Shown here: one piece after another, positions 29,950 to 41,200 of the stretch
Layout of the letters: every line of letters begins with the position of its first letter
Position numbering within the stretch: the first letter of the stretch is position 1
Source: Trichaptum fuscoviolaceum
Taxonomy: Eukaryota > Basidiomycota > Agaricomycetes > Hymenochaetales > Trichaptaceae
Reading direction: 5' to 3'
DNA: 64,000 nucleotides
Assembly (NCBI GenBank): GCA_910574455.1
Contig: CAJSYZ010000005.1
Location: 6,324,001 to 6,388,000, forward strand
Position numbers and translations under genes: made by a program
Notes under the pieces: generated by a model
Databases searched by the model: none
What the model was told of the DNA's origin: nothing
The model's input: the letters and a program-made list of their open reading frames with translations, nothing else

Positions 29950-30856
29950 CCCTCCTCTCACGTCTTCGCTACCTAACCCTCCATCCACGAATCTTCAAAA
30001 ACTTGAAGTGGTGAGTCTTTGTGCCTTTCAACCAAGTTTGAATCACAGTGGCTCAATGTTACTATCTTTGCTGACGACTATGTCGTCTTTGGAGATCCTC
30101 GACTCTCTGAACCTCTGCACGCTGGACTGGATTGGACTGGATGAAGGCATGAGGGATACCGGGACCGGGGTTATGATGCAAATGTACGTTGAAGATGTTA
30201 AAAAATCTCACATAAATCGGAGGCGATCATTTTCCTCCTGTATTACGCATATTCACTGACTGTCGTTGTCAGGGATGCTCCGACTACATAGGTCGAGGGC
30301 ATTGCAGATTACGCGTTGGGAGAGAGGACCAGGATACGTTTACAAACCCTTACGAAAGCGGGGATCTTTGTGATAATATCTTCATCCGCCCCGAAGAGAT
30401 GGGTTTATGTCGGATGTGATCACTCGATGCGGGCCGTGCGCGGATGGCATGGTGTCCCATCGACGAGTCTTGCCGAAGGAAGGTGTTGTCCATTCTTCGC
30501 ATCTACGATTCAGATGAGAACACTAAGGCTAAGCCGCAGATGGAACTTCATTAAGCCGCTGTCGACGCCGTGTTCACTCGTCATCGTCATGCCCTCCGTA
30601 CATGGGCGTTTCTAGATCTTCGCGCCAACGGAAATCAATCGCAGAAGGCAGGGAAGTGCAATCTTCTCGAGGAGTGGCATAGAAGTCTGCGGAAATGGAT
30701 GTCGGTGCATCGAGGAGATCGTCGAAAATGGCCTCATCCATTACAAGACATTGCTTGTACGCGTGGCCGGCCTTGTTCGAGTTGCCTTGTGCCTCTCACG
30801 CTCTTTGTAGTCTTACTCTCGCCGTACCGAAGCTTCCTGTGCTGGTTTTCGGGGTG
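29950..30856 (+). other. degenerate coding-like stretch inside G, unrecognised
   Basis: Short plus-strand frames follow each other with stops and shifts, for example GREDQDTFTNPYESGDLCDN, KVLSILRIYDSDENTKAKP and RRKWPHPLQDIACTRG. This looks like a third decayed captured gene. I cannot name it. Confidence 0.3.
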
Positions 30857-31543
30857 ATGAATCAGGCTGCTGCATCCGCCCCACCCATTCCCGTCGGCCA
30901 CGACACTTCAAAGGCGCTCAAGGAGAAGGAATCCAAGGAACTCTTGTCAGGAAAGCAGGCGCATGCTCTCAAGCACCGTCGCCTCAGCTCGACTGGCCAG
31001 AAGGCTCGCCGGATGAGCGATGTAAGAGAGGCAGTGAAGAGGACAGGGTGTGTGGACTTTCATTCTAACTTTTTGATTTGGACTGATGTCTTTCCTTATT
31101 GGAGGCCCGCGAACCTGCGCATTGCGGCTTCTGCGCTCTCCTCTTTAGCATTCTTCTCGCTATCAGCAGCGAGCTCAGTTCCTACACCAGTGTCTATCCC
31201 GATAAGACACACGCGCTCTCGTTCACAGCTTAACGGCCAGAATTCTTCATTTTCGCCGTCGTCATACGACGTCAATGTTCGCTTCAACAGCATGGACATG
31301 CACTTGCATAATCTCGGTGCTTTGGCGAGCTCTGTGCCGAACCCTCCTTTCGCGTACGCCGCCAGCAGCGTGGGGGGCGATGACATTGAAGTCGACGTAG
31401 AGGATGACCTGGACGACAATGTCTCAGTTATCAAGAGTGTTACGGGCAACGGGGGCAAGAGGTCAAAGAAGGACGGTAAAGATGGCAAGCCAACCAAAGG
31501 CAAGAAGCGAGGGACTATTGTCAAGTGTGAGAGTTGTTCGAAG
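30857..31543 (+). pseudogene. captured 5' part of a C2H2-type zinc-finger gene
   Basis: Exon 1 (30857-31047) starts MNQAAASAPPIPVGHDTSK. A 57-base intron (31048-31104, GTGTGT..TTGGAG) keeps the frame. Exon 2 continues PANLRIAASALSSLAF and ends KRGTIVKCESCSK at 31543, followed by GTCAGT, an intron donor. The CESC pair is the first half of a C2H2 finger; the His half should lie in the next exon, which is absent. In related fungal proteins this motif continues with the finger and a conserved C-terminus. The retained intron shows capture from genomic DNA. The capture breakpoint falls in the following intron. Confidence 0.6.
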
Positions 31544-31858
31544 GTCAGTACCCTCAATACTCTTCCTACTTGTTCCACTTGAACTTTTATCTTGAAAGGA
31601 ATGAAGGGCGAGGGTCACGGTGCGGTGGTAAGACAACCGAGGGCCGACGAGCGTGGATGGTGTGTGAGTCGGATCGGATACGTAAGGAAGGGTAATGCGC
31701 GTACCCCACGGCAAAAAGGCCCCTCCCGAGCCAGTCCCACATCCATCTCCCGCGTCACGTCTCCTCCTCACTAACCACAACGCTACACACACAGCACAAC
31801 CTACACCACAGCGACGACAACTATATCGACGACGACGACAGCGAGCACAGCACACACG

Positions 31859-32050
31859 ATGGCGACCCCCTCGTCGTCCGCGACATCGCCCTCGCCCGCG
31901 CTCTCCTACGCGCTCCCCGCTCGGTCCTCCGCATCCGACAGCGCGACCTCCACTACCACCACCGACGACGACGACCGCGAGCGCGAGCAAGACCTCGCAG
32001 AGCGCGAAGAGCGCCGCAGGACCCTGCTGGCACGCACGGAGCTCGCCAAG
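31859..32050 (+). pseudogene. captured first exon of an unknown gene
   Basis: ATG starts MATPSSSATSPSPALSYALP and runs 64 codons to ARTELAK, ending exactly at AAG|GTGAGT, a consensus donor. A Ser/Thr/Pro-rich start is followed by a charged helix (DREREQDLAEREERRRTLL). No downstream exon is found in G. It lies in the same orientation as the zinc-finger fragment. Confidence 0.5.
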
Positions 32051-32785
32051 GTGAGTCCTTGCATCATCACACATTGGATGAATACATGGGGGCGTGCGAG
32101 CGAGGACGCGTGCGGGAGTGAAGTTTTCCCGTACGCGTTGGGCTGCGAACGCGTCGATTCCCCGCCGCCGTCGCAAGTGATAGTCTCTGGCGGGCGTACG
32201 ACGGGCAAGGTGGGCTGGGGCTGAGGAGGTGGAGGCGCTGAGAACGCGCGGCGCGGGTATGTGAAGCGATAGCGCGTGGCGCGTTGACACGTCTGAGTGA
32301 ACCGTGTGTCAGTTGTAGTGTACAATTCTATCTGTATCTAGCTTTAAGATATGATAATGAATAAAAGTCTTTCAAATTCATTGTGATACTACAATGCATT
32401 AAAATACTAGAGAATGACTTAAGGACTTCGTAGTAAAGTACAATGTAAACGAGGCCTGTAATCACACATAATTACTCATAATAAAGCTGAGGATTACAAG
32501 CTGCCAAAAATCACAATCCGCCATAAGGAAGTCATAATTGCTCCATAATGGATTGTGAGACTACAATGCCTTATCAACCTATAGGTGACCAAAATGTACC
32601 ATAGTTCGCACGAAGAATTGCGGCCAATTGGGCCATTATTACAAACCCGACCATTATCCCACATTTCAAGGTAACATTGTGATCAATTATTTAAATTTAA
32701 GTCTATTATTGTCTATTACTAGCACATGTGGTCACATTGTGGCGGAGGATAGCCCAGTGATAATACTTGGCCGGATTCAGTGATG

Positions 32786-33091
32786 GTCATACCCTACGAC
32801 AACCTCGTTCCCCTGCGGTCGGATGGCGATGCACCATGCGCGTTCAAGAGCGTTGCTTAAGGTAATTTCCAGGCGGTATGTGCCCGAGTTCCAGATCTTA
32901 ATTGTACCATCCTCCGAACCACTGACGATCAAGGGAAGACTAGGGCGGAATATGGCAAACGAGATGTTGATGCTGTGTTCCTCCATTGTCTGTACATAAC
33001 TTTTGCTGATGTGGTCCCAGATTTTGATCGTTCTGTCGTCACCGCTTATGACAAGGTACAGCTTGTCTGGCATCGGGGGTAGAAGTCAATG
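32786..33091 (-). pseudogene. coatomer beta-prime pseudogene, second piece (WD40 repeats)
   Basis: Two WD40 repeats read PDKLYLVISGDDRTIKIWDH and IVSGSEDGTIKIWNSGTYRL, then LERAWCIAIRPQGNEVVVGY. The order and wording are those of coatomer beta-prime. A one-base frameshift lies between FYPR and PDKLYLV near 33065, so it was already broken or has decayed. It is flanked by the Tc1 element (33094) and element G (32785). No introns are seen in the three pieces, which could mean a processed copy. Confidence 0.8.
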
Positions 33092-33093
33092 TA

Positions 33094-34431
33094 CAGCCGG
33101 TTACTAAAAATGATCGTCACCCTGTGACGTGTGTGACATGCCTCATGTAGTACATGCACTTTGTGCAAGGTAGTGCTCGACATCGAGCTTGCTTTCTCCC
33201 CCCACTATGGCACGTCTAAAGAGTCAAAGGTCTGAGCTTGACTCTCCTCTAAAGAACAGAATCATTGGTGCTATACTTGCCGGTAAAAAAATCTCCGAAG
33301 CAGCTAGGTTATTTGGGCAAAAAAGAACCACCTGCCAATCACTCTGGCAACGTTATTTAAAATCCGGCACTACACACAATCGCCCCGGTCGTGGTCGAAA
33401 GAAGAAGCTATCGGACCGCGCTAAACGACACTTGAAGTTTGACGCAATAAAGAATCGACGAATGCCGCTTGCAAGGCTTGGACAAATGACTATACCCCCC
33501 GTACATGCAAATACCGTCCGGACTGAGCTAGCCTCGTTCGGATTGCATCGGAGGAAGGCCCGTCGCAAGTTCTTTGTCAGCCGAGAACATAGGCTTAAGC
33601 GCTTGAGATGGGCTCGCCAGTACAAGCATTGGACACGATTTCATTGGCAACATGTCATCTGGTCCGATGAATGCTATGTCTACATTGGTGACAATAAAGG
33701 CTCTCTCTACGTCACCCGCACAGCAGATGAAGCATATGATGAAGATTGTGTAATACCAACCTTCAATCAATCATCTGTTAGGGTTATGGTCTGGGCGTGC
33801 ATAGCAGATGGAATTCGAGGCCCATTAATTTGTCTTGACTATCCGGGAGGGAAGGGAGGTGGAATGACAGCAGACCGCTACACAGATCAGGTTTTGGATG
33901 GACCTCTTTTGGATTTCTACAGCAAGCTAAAGGGCAAACGAAGCTTTATGTTCTTTCAGCAGGACAATGCTCGCTGCCATACGGCAAAAAAAACCATTAA
34001 CTGGTTTCGAAAAGCTGGTGTTTTAACTTTTCCACATCCACCTTCATCACCGGACCTCAGTCCTCTTGAAAATCTATGGTACCTCTTCAAAACACGGTTG
34101 AGGTCATTGCCCCGGGTCCCAACTAATATTGCGGATTTGAAGAAAGCATGTCTCGAGGTTTGGGAAGGCATTACAGGCGATGACATAAGCAGGTTCATTT
34201 CTTCCATGCCAGATCGTGTTTCTTCAGTTATTGCATCACACGGAGGTCCAACTAGATACTAATTTCTTGTTAGTGTTCTCAAACTATAGCCATGTAGGCT
34301 CTATCTCATACTGCATAGTTTGTAGAATTATTGTATTGGGTTTTCATGCAATAATGCAAATTTGCAAAGACAACTGTCCGGAAAGTGTGACACGTTGTGA
34401 CAGGGTGACGATCATTTTTAGTAACCGGCTG
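33094..34431 (+). mobile_element. intact Tc1-type transposon
   Basis: 1338 bases with 32-base perfect terminal inverted repeats (CAGCCGGTTACTAAAAATGA..., ending CACCCTGT) flanked by TA on both sides. It contains one uninterrupted transposase ORF. It is inserted in the coatomer pseudogene after GGVNY; excision at TA rejoins the frame (GGVNYIDFYP). Confidence 0.95.
33189..34262 (+). CDS. Tc1/mariner transposase, DD34E
   Basis: A 357-residue ORF; the ATG at 33207 (MARLKSQRSELD) is an alternative start six codons in. The N-terminal half holds two helix-turn-helix (paired-like) regions (AARLFGQKRTTCQSLWQRYL, NTVRTELASFGLHRRKARRK) separated by a GRGRKKK AT-hook-like basic patch. The catalytic triad is D in IWSDECYV, D in FQQDNARCH and E in SPLENLWY, with 34 residues between the last two. 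Length and motifs are complete, so activity is possible. It cuts at the 32-base repeats and inserts at TA. Confidence 0.93.
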   Translation: MLSPPTMARLKSQRSELDSPLKNRIIGAILAGKKISEAARLFGQKRTTCQSLWQRYLKSGTTHNRPGRGRKKKLSDRAKRHLKFDAIKNRRMPLARLGQMTIPPVHANTVRTELASFGLHRRKARRKFFVSREHRLKRLRWARQYKHWTRFHWQHVIWSDECYVYIGDNKGSLYVTRTADEAYDEDCVIPTFNQSSVRVMVWACIADGIRGPLICLDYPGGKGGGMTADRYTDQVLDGPLLDFYSKLKGKRSFMFFQQDNARCHTAKKTINWFRKAGVLTFPHPPSSPDLSPLENLWYLFKTRLRSLPRVPTNIADLKKACLEVWEGITGDDISRFISSMPDRVSSVIASHGGPTRY

Positions 34432-34433
34432 TA

Positions 34434-34556
34434 GTTTACGCCGCCCTTCTTGTGTGTCTCGAGGGTGAGATTCGGCGTTGAGGAACCGAGCGACCACATC
34501 CTCACGGTGCGGTCCAGACGAGAAGAGGCGAAGGTATTGGCGTCGAGCACAGACGT
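34434..34556 (-). pseudogene. coatomer beta-prime pseudogene, first piece
   Basis: The minus strand reads LDANTFASSRLDRTVRMWSL then THKKGGVNY up to the Tc1 target TA. It corresponds to the WD40 blade just before the second piece. Upstream, the words CAGACGTGT(C/T)(C/T)GTGGTATC occur twice (34547-34620), and no further coatomer sequence is seen. Confidence 0.7.
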
Positions 34557-34619
34557 GTCCGTGGTATCCGTCGATGAGGTGTTTCCACAGTGCTAGCTAG
34601 CGCAGACGTGTCTGTGGTA

Positions 34620-35950
34620 TCTGTTGACGCTACATAAGCATCTATAGTATATTATTAGTACATTGTAAATGATAGCATTAAAAAAAAAAGATAACTTACC
34701 ACGTTAATTTGAAGCCTGGAGGCCGTCCGTGATGGACACGGACGACGTTGAACGCAGAAGAGACGACGTCCACGCGCGTTCAACGTCGCCCGGAAGTTGC
34801 CGAATGTGGCAACCGAAGCATCTCTGACCACATTTTGTGCCCGGGAACACTTCAGCAGCCCGTCCAGTACTCAGGCACACTATATGGTACGCAAGTACTC
34901 TTAAGTATACATTGATTCTGATTTTATTGCTATTTATTGATTATTCCATTATGATCTGGTGAAGCAAACATTGATTCTACAAGTGATCATTTCACTGTTT
35001 TTGCAATAGAATATTTATTTGATCTCTTAAATTTGTGATCTTTTTTGCATTCAAGAGCACTCGTAATGTGGACGCAAATTTAAAAAGAATTACAGTTGCA
35101 GGTGAGCTAGAATGTAGTGATCTCGATTTCGTGCACTCGAATGCATGAGATCAAGCTAACTCACCTGAAACCCACGGAACTCAACTACATTTGAGCACTG
35201 ACAACAAGTCCAGTTAGTGGATCTTTGTCAAAACTTCTAAAAAGGTACTTTTATATCTCTTCTTGAATGTTACATACTTTGCAGAATTTATTACCAAGAG
35301 TAATGTATATTTATTTAGTGAAAAACATGTAATGTTCATGATTTTATGCAAAAAGTACCAGTTTTGAGTAGTGTTTGAATATTTACCGGGTACCACAGCA
35401 CTCGAGCACATTGAAACATTTTATACACGTCAAAGTGTATTCATATAGTATACATGGAAAGTTTAAAAGAGATCTGAGCATTAACAGCAATTTAAAAAAT
35501 TGAAAACGTATGCTATTGCATGCATAGAGTCTGCACTTCAGCACTCATTGCTTATTTGTGACCTCCAATTAGCTCCGAATCTAATGTAAATTTGAAATTA
35601 CCTTCTCTACCACAATTGAAAAGGCTCTGTATTATGTGCCTGAGGAGATACGGTATAGAAGGGTAAATAATAATATGTTTTCGTATGTTCAAAAATGAAG
35701 AAAATACGAAACATACTTTATTGGGTACTGTGTTCCCACGTTTGGGGACGACGCGCGGCCTCGTCGCCGTCGTCGTTTTGGCCTTGCTCACTGTCTTCAC
35801 ACCTTCCTCCACCCCATGAAAGAGCTTCGTATGAACCAACTCATTTAAGGTATGTTCTATTGACCTCTTCCATCATAATATGTGCTAATAGGCTTGTTTT
35901 GTAGGCGTAGTGGCCGTCAGGCTCACCCGTGCACCCAAGGTGCTCGAACA
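34620..35950. other. noncoding part of element C
   Basis: AT-rich sequence with no supported gene. A short palindromic block lies at 34735-34790 (ACGTTGAACGC against GCGTTCAACGT). Nothing else is recognised. Confidence 0.35.
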
Positions 35951-35960
35951 ACTCATTCAA

Positions 35961-36755
35961 TAGACTCGCAAGCCAGTCGTTTCAAGGAAACGACTGGTCC
36001 GACTCAATCAGTAGGTAGGCGAGTAACCTCATTGTGACCCATGGGTCACATAGTGCCTGATTATTCAGCTTAGTGGTGGCAAAATTTCACAGGGTTCTTA
36101 AGTTGCCGGTGGCTTCCCGAGTCCCGGTCGGAAGTCCGTAACAGACTTGATGACTTGGATGGCAGTGAGCTTGTGGGTGCCAGTCGAAGGCCGTGGAACT
36201 TGTGCATTGTGCGTACGGACGCTCGGGCGCGGAGAAGCTGATATCTCAGGTAGATTGCAATGCATTGCACTCGCTTTCGAAGGAGTCTCGGATAGTGACA
36301 ATGCGCTCGAGCTGTTCGGAGTTGCAGCCAACGTGCTCAGATCGACTGTGCCCCCGAGCTTCGTTTTTTTTCTATATGTCCTTTTTTCACCTGGAGTAAA
36401 ATCAATGAATGTTGTGTTTTGATTACGCTCCCCTAATGGGCGCTTCAACGGTGTAGAATACTCCATAATAAATTAACTACATAAATACGACCTCGTCAAA
36501 CGTTGTAGTAGGAAAAGAGGCGCGCAGACGCGCGCGACGCGCCTATGACCGGCGCAAATCGCGTGTGACTTTCGCACTCGTTTTGTCTTACTTTCTCACT
36601 CTTACTAGGGTCCTTCCTTAAAGGGAGAATGCTTTTTAGGAAATATGGGGAGCCTTCCGGTGACTCGGCCACCTACTGATTGAGTCGGACCAGTCGTTTC
36701 ATTTATCTAACTCCCAACCTCAACGATAAATTGATACGACTGGTTTACGAGTCTA
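35961..36755. mobile_element. MULE-like element with 9-bp target duplication
   Basis: CTCATTCAA (9 bases) flanks both ends perfectly (35952-35960, 36756-36764). Inverted ends start TAGACTCG(C/T)AA(G/A)CCAGTCG, and a second inverted block GAAACGACTGGTCCGACTCA recurs at 35987 and 36702. A 9-bp duplication is the mark of Mutator-like elements. At 795 bases with no transposase it is non-autonomous, and it contains the ORF at 36098-36466. Confidence 0.75.
36098..36466 (-). CDS. ORF carried by the MULE-like element, probable captured fragment
   Basis: 122 codons from MEYSTPLKRPLGERNQN to the stop near the left inverted block. It is Ser/Thr/Pro-rich and basic, with FIDFTPGEKRTYRKKTK near residue 20-37. 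It looks like the N-terminus of a nuclear low-complexity protein. The family is not recognised. It fills nearly all of the element interior, which fits a Pack-MULE. Confidence 0.4.
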   Translation of the reverse strand: MEYSTPLKRPLGERNQNTTFIDFTPGEKRTYRKKTKLGGTVDLSTLAATPNSSSALSLSETPSKASAMHCNLPEISASPRPSVRTHNAQVPRPSTGTHKLTAIQVIKSVTDFRPGLGKPPAT

Positions 36756-36764
36756 CTCATTCAA

Positions 36765-37540
36765 CGACAATGAGCTTGTGCGCAACCTCCCTCCCTCCCT
36801 CCCTTATGCCGCCACCACGCCAGCTCACTGTTGAAACAGACACTATGCAAACACCTACAACTTCTTCAATAAGAAAGCAGTCGGTTGATACATCCCGCTC
36901 GTTACTACACACAACCATCCGATGTGACACAGACGACATTGAGAAACAGCAACCCAAAGCTGCAACATGCTCTCCATCTCTACTACACCATGGTCTTCAA
37001 CCCTCTCTTCGCCTCCTGTTCTCGCTCACCTGACGAAGGGATGTGGATACACTTCTTTACCTGCTGTTGGGACATCCGTCGTGGCCGGCGGTGACACCCC
37101 TTTCATGACACACGTTATTGGACAAGTCTCTGTTGCCTTTTCTTGGTTCCTGCTGACTGACGCAACATCTCAGGACAAGCACGTGCTCCGCCATGATGTT
37201 GGCATCGCAGCTGGCCGCTCTTCCTGACGGTGCCATAGCGCTTCGAAGTGTCGCGAGCGCACTCTGGAGAGCCACGGGCGAGCGAAACGCCATGCGCCTT
37301 CGCAAGAAAGTCTACAAAGCTGTGACAACACGCGAGATGGAATGGCTGGACACGAAGATGGGTGCTGAAGACTTGTTGACTATCAAGGTCAATGGCCTGT
37401 CAGCACTGGCAGTCTTATGGCAAAGTTTGCAAAGTACGTCTGAATCAGATATTCTTATATGCTTAGTCTCTAAACTGTTAACAGGGATACAGATGATATT
37501 TGGACCGCCTTGCCAGTTCAGTTGATCCTGGGCTCTCACT
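36765..37540. other. element C sequence without a recognised gene
   Basis: Short ORFs occur on both strands (for example 37193-37525 plus, with ALPDGAIALRSVASALW and KVYKAVTTREMEWLDTK). None matches a family I know. It may be another captured fragment. Confidence 0.3.
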
Positions 37541-37549
37541 CCCCTTCCT

Positions 37550-37663
37550 CTCATCTGGCTGAGGCCGCCCGGGACACAGTCTGCGGACAGTGTCCCTCCC
37601 CTCCCCCTTATCTGGCTGAGGCCACCCCGGATGCCGTCTACGGACAGCGTCCCTTCCCCCTCC
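37550..37663 (+). repeat. 52-56-base minisatellite, left part
   Basis: Two units of CTGGCTGAGGCC(A/G)CCC.GGA...GTCT.CGGACAG.GTCCCT. The array continues at 43972 beyond element D. Confidence 0.75.
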
Positions 37664-38235
37664 TGTTACGACACAGAGTGGTTCTATGCGTTCTCAGGAC
37701 CTCGGACAACGTAAATCGGACGATCAGCGGCTATGCAAAGCGGTTCCACACTCTGGGAAGCACTTGACAAGTCAATTAAGCTATTCTACACATCAGAAGC
37801 ACAAATATAACGTCACCTGGGAAGCACTTGACAAGAGGCCAAAAGTGGAGTGCTTCTCAGGCGGACGGGCGCTTTTGGCAAGCGCAGGAGGAACTATACA
37901 GTTCCTCCAAGCCACCGTCCGTACGGACCCGTGGTCCGATCCGAATTTGAAATACAAATAGAAAGATGAATAAGCATCGCTGGCGCGCCGGGTTTGAACC
38001 CAAGCGCACCGAAAAGTGTCCGTTAGTGAATAGAATCAAAAGAAACAACAATCCCCGTGTGCAGACAGATGCAAAGGTGTACGCACCGTACGGGCTTCGT
38101 ACCGAACGCGTACCGCTGACCGTACGAGCGTCTCGTACGATGTCAGGAATCGAAAGTAAAGAAAAGACATCAGTAAATCATAAGTAAAAGGAAAATAAAG
38201 GAAAACAATAAGTAAATCCGTGGCGATTCCTGACA
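37664..38235 (-). repeat. element D 3' LTR
   Basis: TGTTACGACA..GATTCCTGACA in plus orientation. Identical by eye to 43400-43971. Confidence 0.92.
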
Positions 38236-38249
38236 TTACCCCCCTCCAA
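38236..38249 (-). other. element D polypurine tract
   Basis: The minus strand reads TTGGAGGGGGGTAA before the 3' LTR, as in element A. Confidence 0.75.
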
Positions 38250-38292
38250 GGACGCTGCTAAACAGCGTGCGTGTTCGTACCGATCCGTACGG

Positions 38293-41200
38293 TCACCGTA
38301 CCGCCAAGGGATACTTGCGATGGAAAGCGCGAATTCGAGCTTGTGCGTGTTCCATATTAGCCGCATCGAGCCAGGTATCTTCGTCCGACTGGTAACCCTT
38401 CCATCGAACCAAGTACTGCAGTTTTTGCGTACGGCCCGTACGACGCGAGTTCAGTATCTCCTGAACTTCGTACTCAATGTCCCCATTGATTGGTACGGGC
38501 TCGGGAGGGGTCTGTACGCGTCCGGGGATCGTGTCCGACTGGTACTTGGTCAGGAGCGAGACATGGAAGACTGGGTGAACCTTCATCGAAGCTGGGAGTT
38601 TCAGCTCATAGTTTAGCGGACTTAGCTTTCGTACGACCTCGTACGGACCGAGTCGACGATGATTGAGCTTCCTGGCACCTGGCAAGGCTATATTGCGAGC
38701 CTCGAGCCAGACACGATCACCTGGTTCGATGTCCGGTACGTCCGTACGGTGCTGGTCGTAGTAGCGCTTCATACGATCCGCAGCAACTTCCAACGCGGCC
38801 TGGGCATCATCCTGAGCCTTCTTCAGAATGTCTAGACGGTCATCCGCTGCTGGTACGGTCGAAAGACCCGTACTCGGTACGATGGCGAACCCGGGCTCGT
38901 ACCCGTACAACAGCGCGAACGGCGAGGTCCGAGTGGCTGAATGCGCACGAGTATTGTGCGCAAACTCGGCCATAGGCAGCAGTCGAGCCCAGTTCTCCTG
39001 CCGAATGTCTGTGAAGGCTCGAAGATACTGTTCGAGCTCCTGATTCACTCGTTCGGTCTGACCATCAGTCTGAGGGTGGAAAGAAGTCGAAGTAGCACCT
39101 TTAATACCAAGTCGCTTGAAGAACTCCTTCATGAAGCGTGATACAAACTGGGGCCCGCGGTCCGAGATGATTTTTCGAGGCGTACCATGGTGTTTCCACA
39201 CCTCGGACATGAACAGTTCGGCCGTACGAGTCGAGTCGACGTCGGACGTCGTTGGTACGAAGTGCGCCTGCTTGGTGAGCCGGTCTACCACCACAAAGAT
39301 CGCATCAAACCCATCAGACGGCGGCAGCTGCGTGATAAAGTCGAAGGAGATTGTCTGCCATGGCCCGGACGGTACCTCGTTCGGTTCGAGCGGTCCGACC
39401 GGTCGCTGGGGAATATTCTTGGTGCGCATACAGGTATCGCACCCGGACACGTACCGCTCGACAAAAGAAGACATCCCTGGCCACCAATAGTTGCGACTCA
39501 CCAACTCGTACGTCTTCCACCGTCCGGGGTGTCCCACCGGTAGAGAATCATGATGTAATTTCACAATATCTCGCCGAATTTCCTCGTCCTTTGGTACATA
39601 GACCTTCCCTCGGTACAGCAGCAGTCCATCCTCCGTGTTCCAGTCCTCTAACTCCTTCTTCAAGGACACAGGAGCCTTCCCCTTCAGTGCCTCGATCGCT
39701 TCTACCAATTCCTCGTCCCAACTCTTCGAACTCCGGATCCTTCGCAACAACGCCGTGTCCCCCTCGAGCCGTACCATGCCTCGATGCATTGCATGCAAGC
39801 GAAACAAGTCTCTATCCAACAGAGTCCGGTTCGTGTTGTCCGGACCATTTGGTTCGAGGTCGGTACGACGTGACATCGCGTCTGGCTTGCCCCCAAGCCG
39901 GCCAGGGCGATGTCGGATCGTGAAGTTGAACCGACTGAGAAAAATACTCCAGCGAGCTTGTCTGCGAGTAAGATTGCGAGCTTCAGAGAAGTAGAGCAGG
40001 TTCTTGTGGTCCGAGACAACATCGATCTTGTGTGGAGACCCTTCGAGATAATGTCTCCACTCGTCGAGCGACCGTACGATAGCCAGTAGCTCCTTATCAT
40101 AGATCTCATAGTTTCGCTCCGCATCATTTAGCGATTTCGAGTAGAAAGCCACCGGATGAATCGTACCGTCCGTACCGACCTGCGACAGTACTGCACCTGT
40201 CGCAAAGTCAGAAGCGTCACACTCAAGAATAAATGGTTTCTCGAGGTCAGGCATGGCCAGTACCGGTGCTTGAGTGAATCGACGCTTCAACTCGTCGAAC
40301 GAGGCTTGTTGTCTCGTACCCCACTTGAACCGGACGTCCTTTCGAAGCAGTTCGGTCATAGGCCGTACGATCCGGGAGTAATCCTCGATAAACCGGCGAT
40401 AGAAGTTCGCAAAACCAAGGAAGGCTTGAATATCCTTGACCTTTGCAGGTGTAGGCCACTCCAGAACCGCCTTGACCTTGGCCGGGTCCATCGAAACCGT
40501 ACCGGCTCCGATAACCATGCCTAGGTATTCCACAGAAGACTGGTGGAACTTACACTTCTCCGGCTTGACAAACAGGTCGTGCTTCTCGAGCCGTTCGAGT
40601 ACGGTACGAACGTGCTCGACATGATCTTCCTCATTCTCAGAGAAAATCAGCAAATCGTCTAGATAGATGATCACAATCACCCCATTCAGATCTTTGAAGA
40701 TGTCGTTCATCATGTGCTGGAACGTCGCCGGAGCATTGGTGAGTCCGAAGGTCATCACCGTCGGTTCGAAGTGGCCTTCCTGCGTACGAAAGGCCGCTTT
40801 CCACTCGTCTCCTTCCTTCATCCGTACGTTGTGGTACCCGGATCGAAGGTCTAAGGTCGTAAACACCTTCGCTTTCTTCAAGGCATCGACTAGCTCAGTG
40901 GTGAGAGGCAGTGGGTACCTGTTCTTCACAGTCATCGCATTGAGCTTGCGATAATCTACCACCATGCGCAGCGAACCGTCCTTCTTCTTGATAAAGAAGA
41001 CCGGAGCCGCAGCCGGAGACTTGGAGGGTCGAATGTACCCCTTCCTCAAGTTCTCCTCGATGAATTCCTTCAGCGCCGTACGCTCGTTCGGCGCCATGGG
41101 GTAGATCTTGCTCTGTAAGAAGGTACCGCACCCGGTACGAGGTCGATCGCATGGTCGTACGGTTTACGGGTGGGGAGGCGTTCTGCCCGGTCCTTCGAGA

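Larger units (their letters stand above)
29340..32785 (+). mobile_element. element G, Pack-type element with captured gene 5' ends
   Basis: The ends are inverted copies of CATCACTGAATCCGGC (low side CATCACTGAATCCGGCTCAAG, high side the inverse with CCAAG). Removal plus one GT (AC on the minus strand) restores the coatomer frame; other short target sizes (3 or 5) are possible because of sequence ambiguity. Subterminal parts are AT-rich. Inside are the 5' part of a zinc-finger gene (30857-31543), a first exon of another gene (31859-32050) and unrecognised degenerate coding-like sequence (about 29950-30850). No transposase is seen. Confidence 0.6.

Noticed and set aside
31463..32325. Minus-strand ORFs of 275 and 139 codons over the captured exons in G
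   Set aside because: They have Arg/Ser/Val low-complexity composition antisense to GC-rich exons and 5' leader; the plus strand has matching start, exon and donor.
37986..38010. GGGTTTGAACCC in the LTR of D as a pol III B box
   Set aside because: It is a short palindrome without an A box or cloverleaf, and present in both LTRs as normal LTR sequence.
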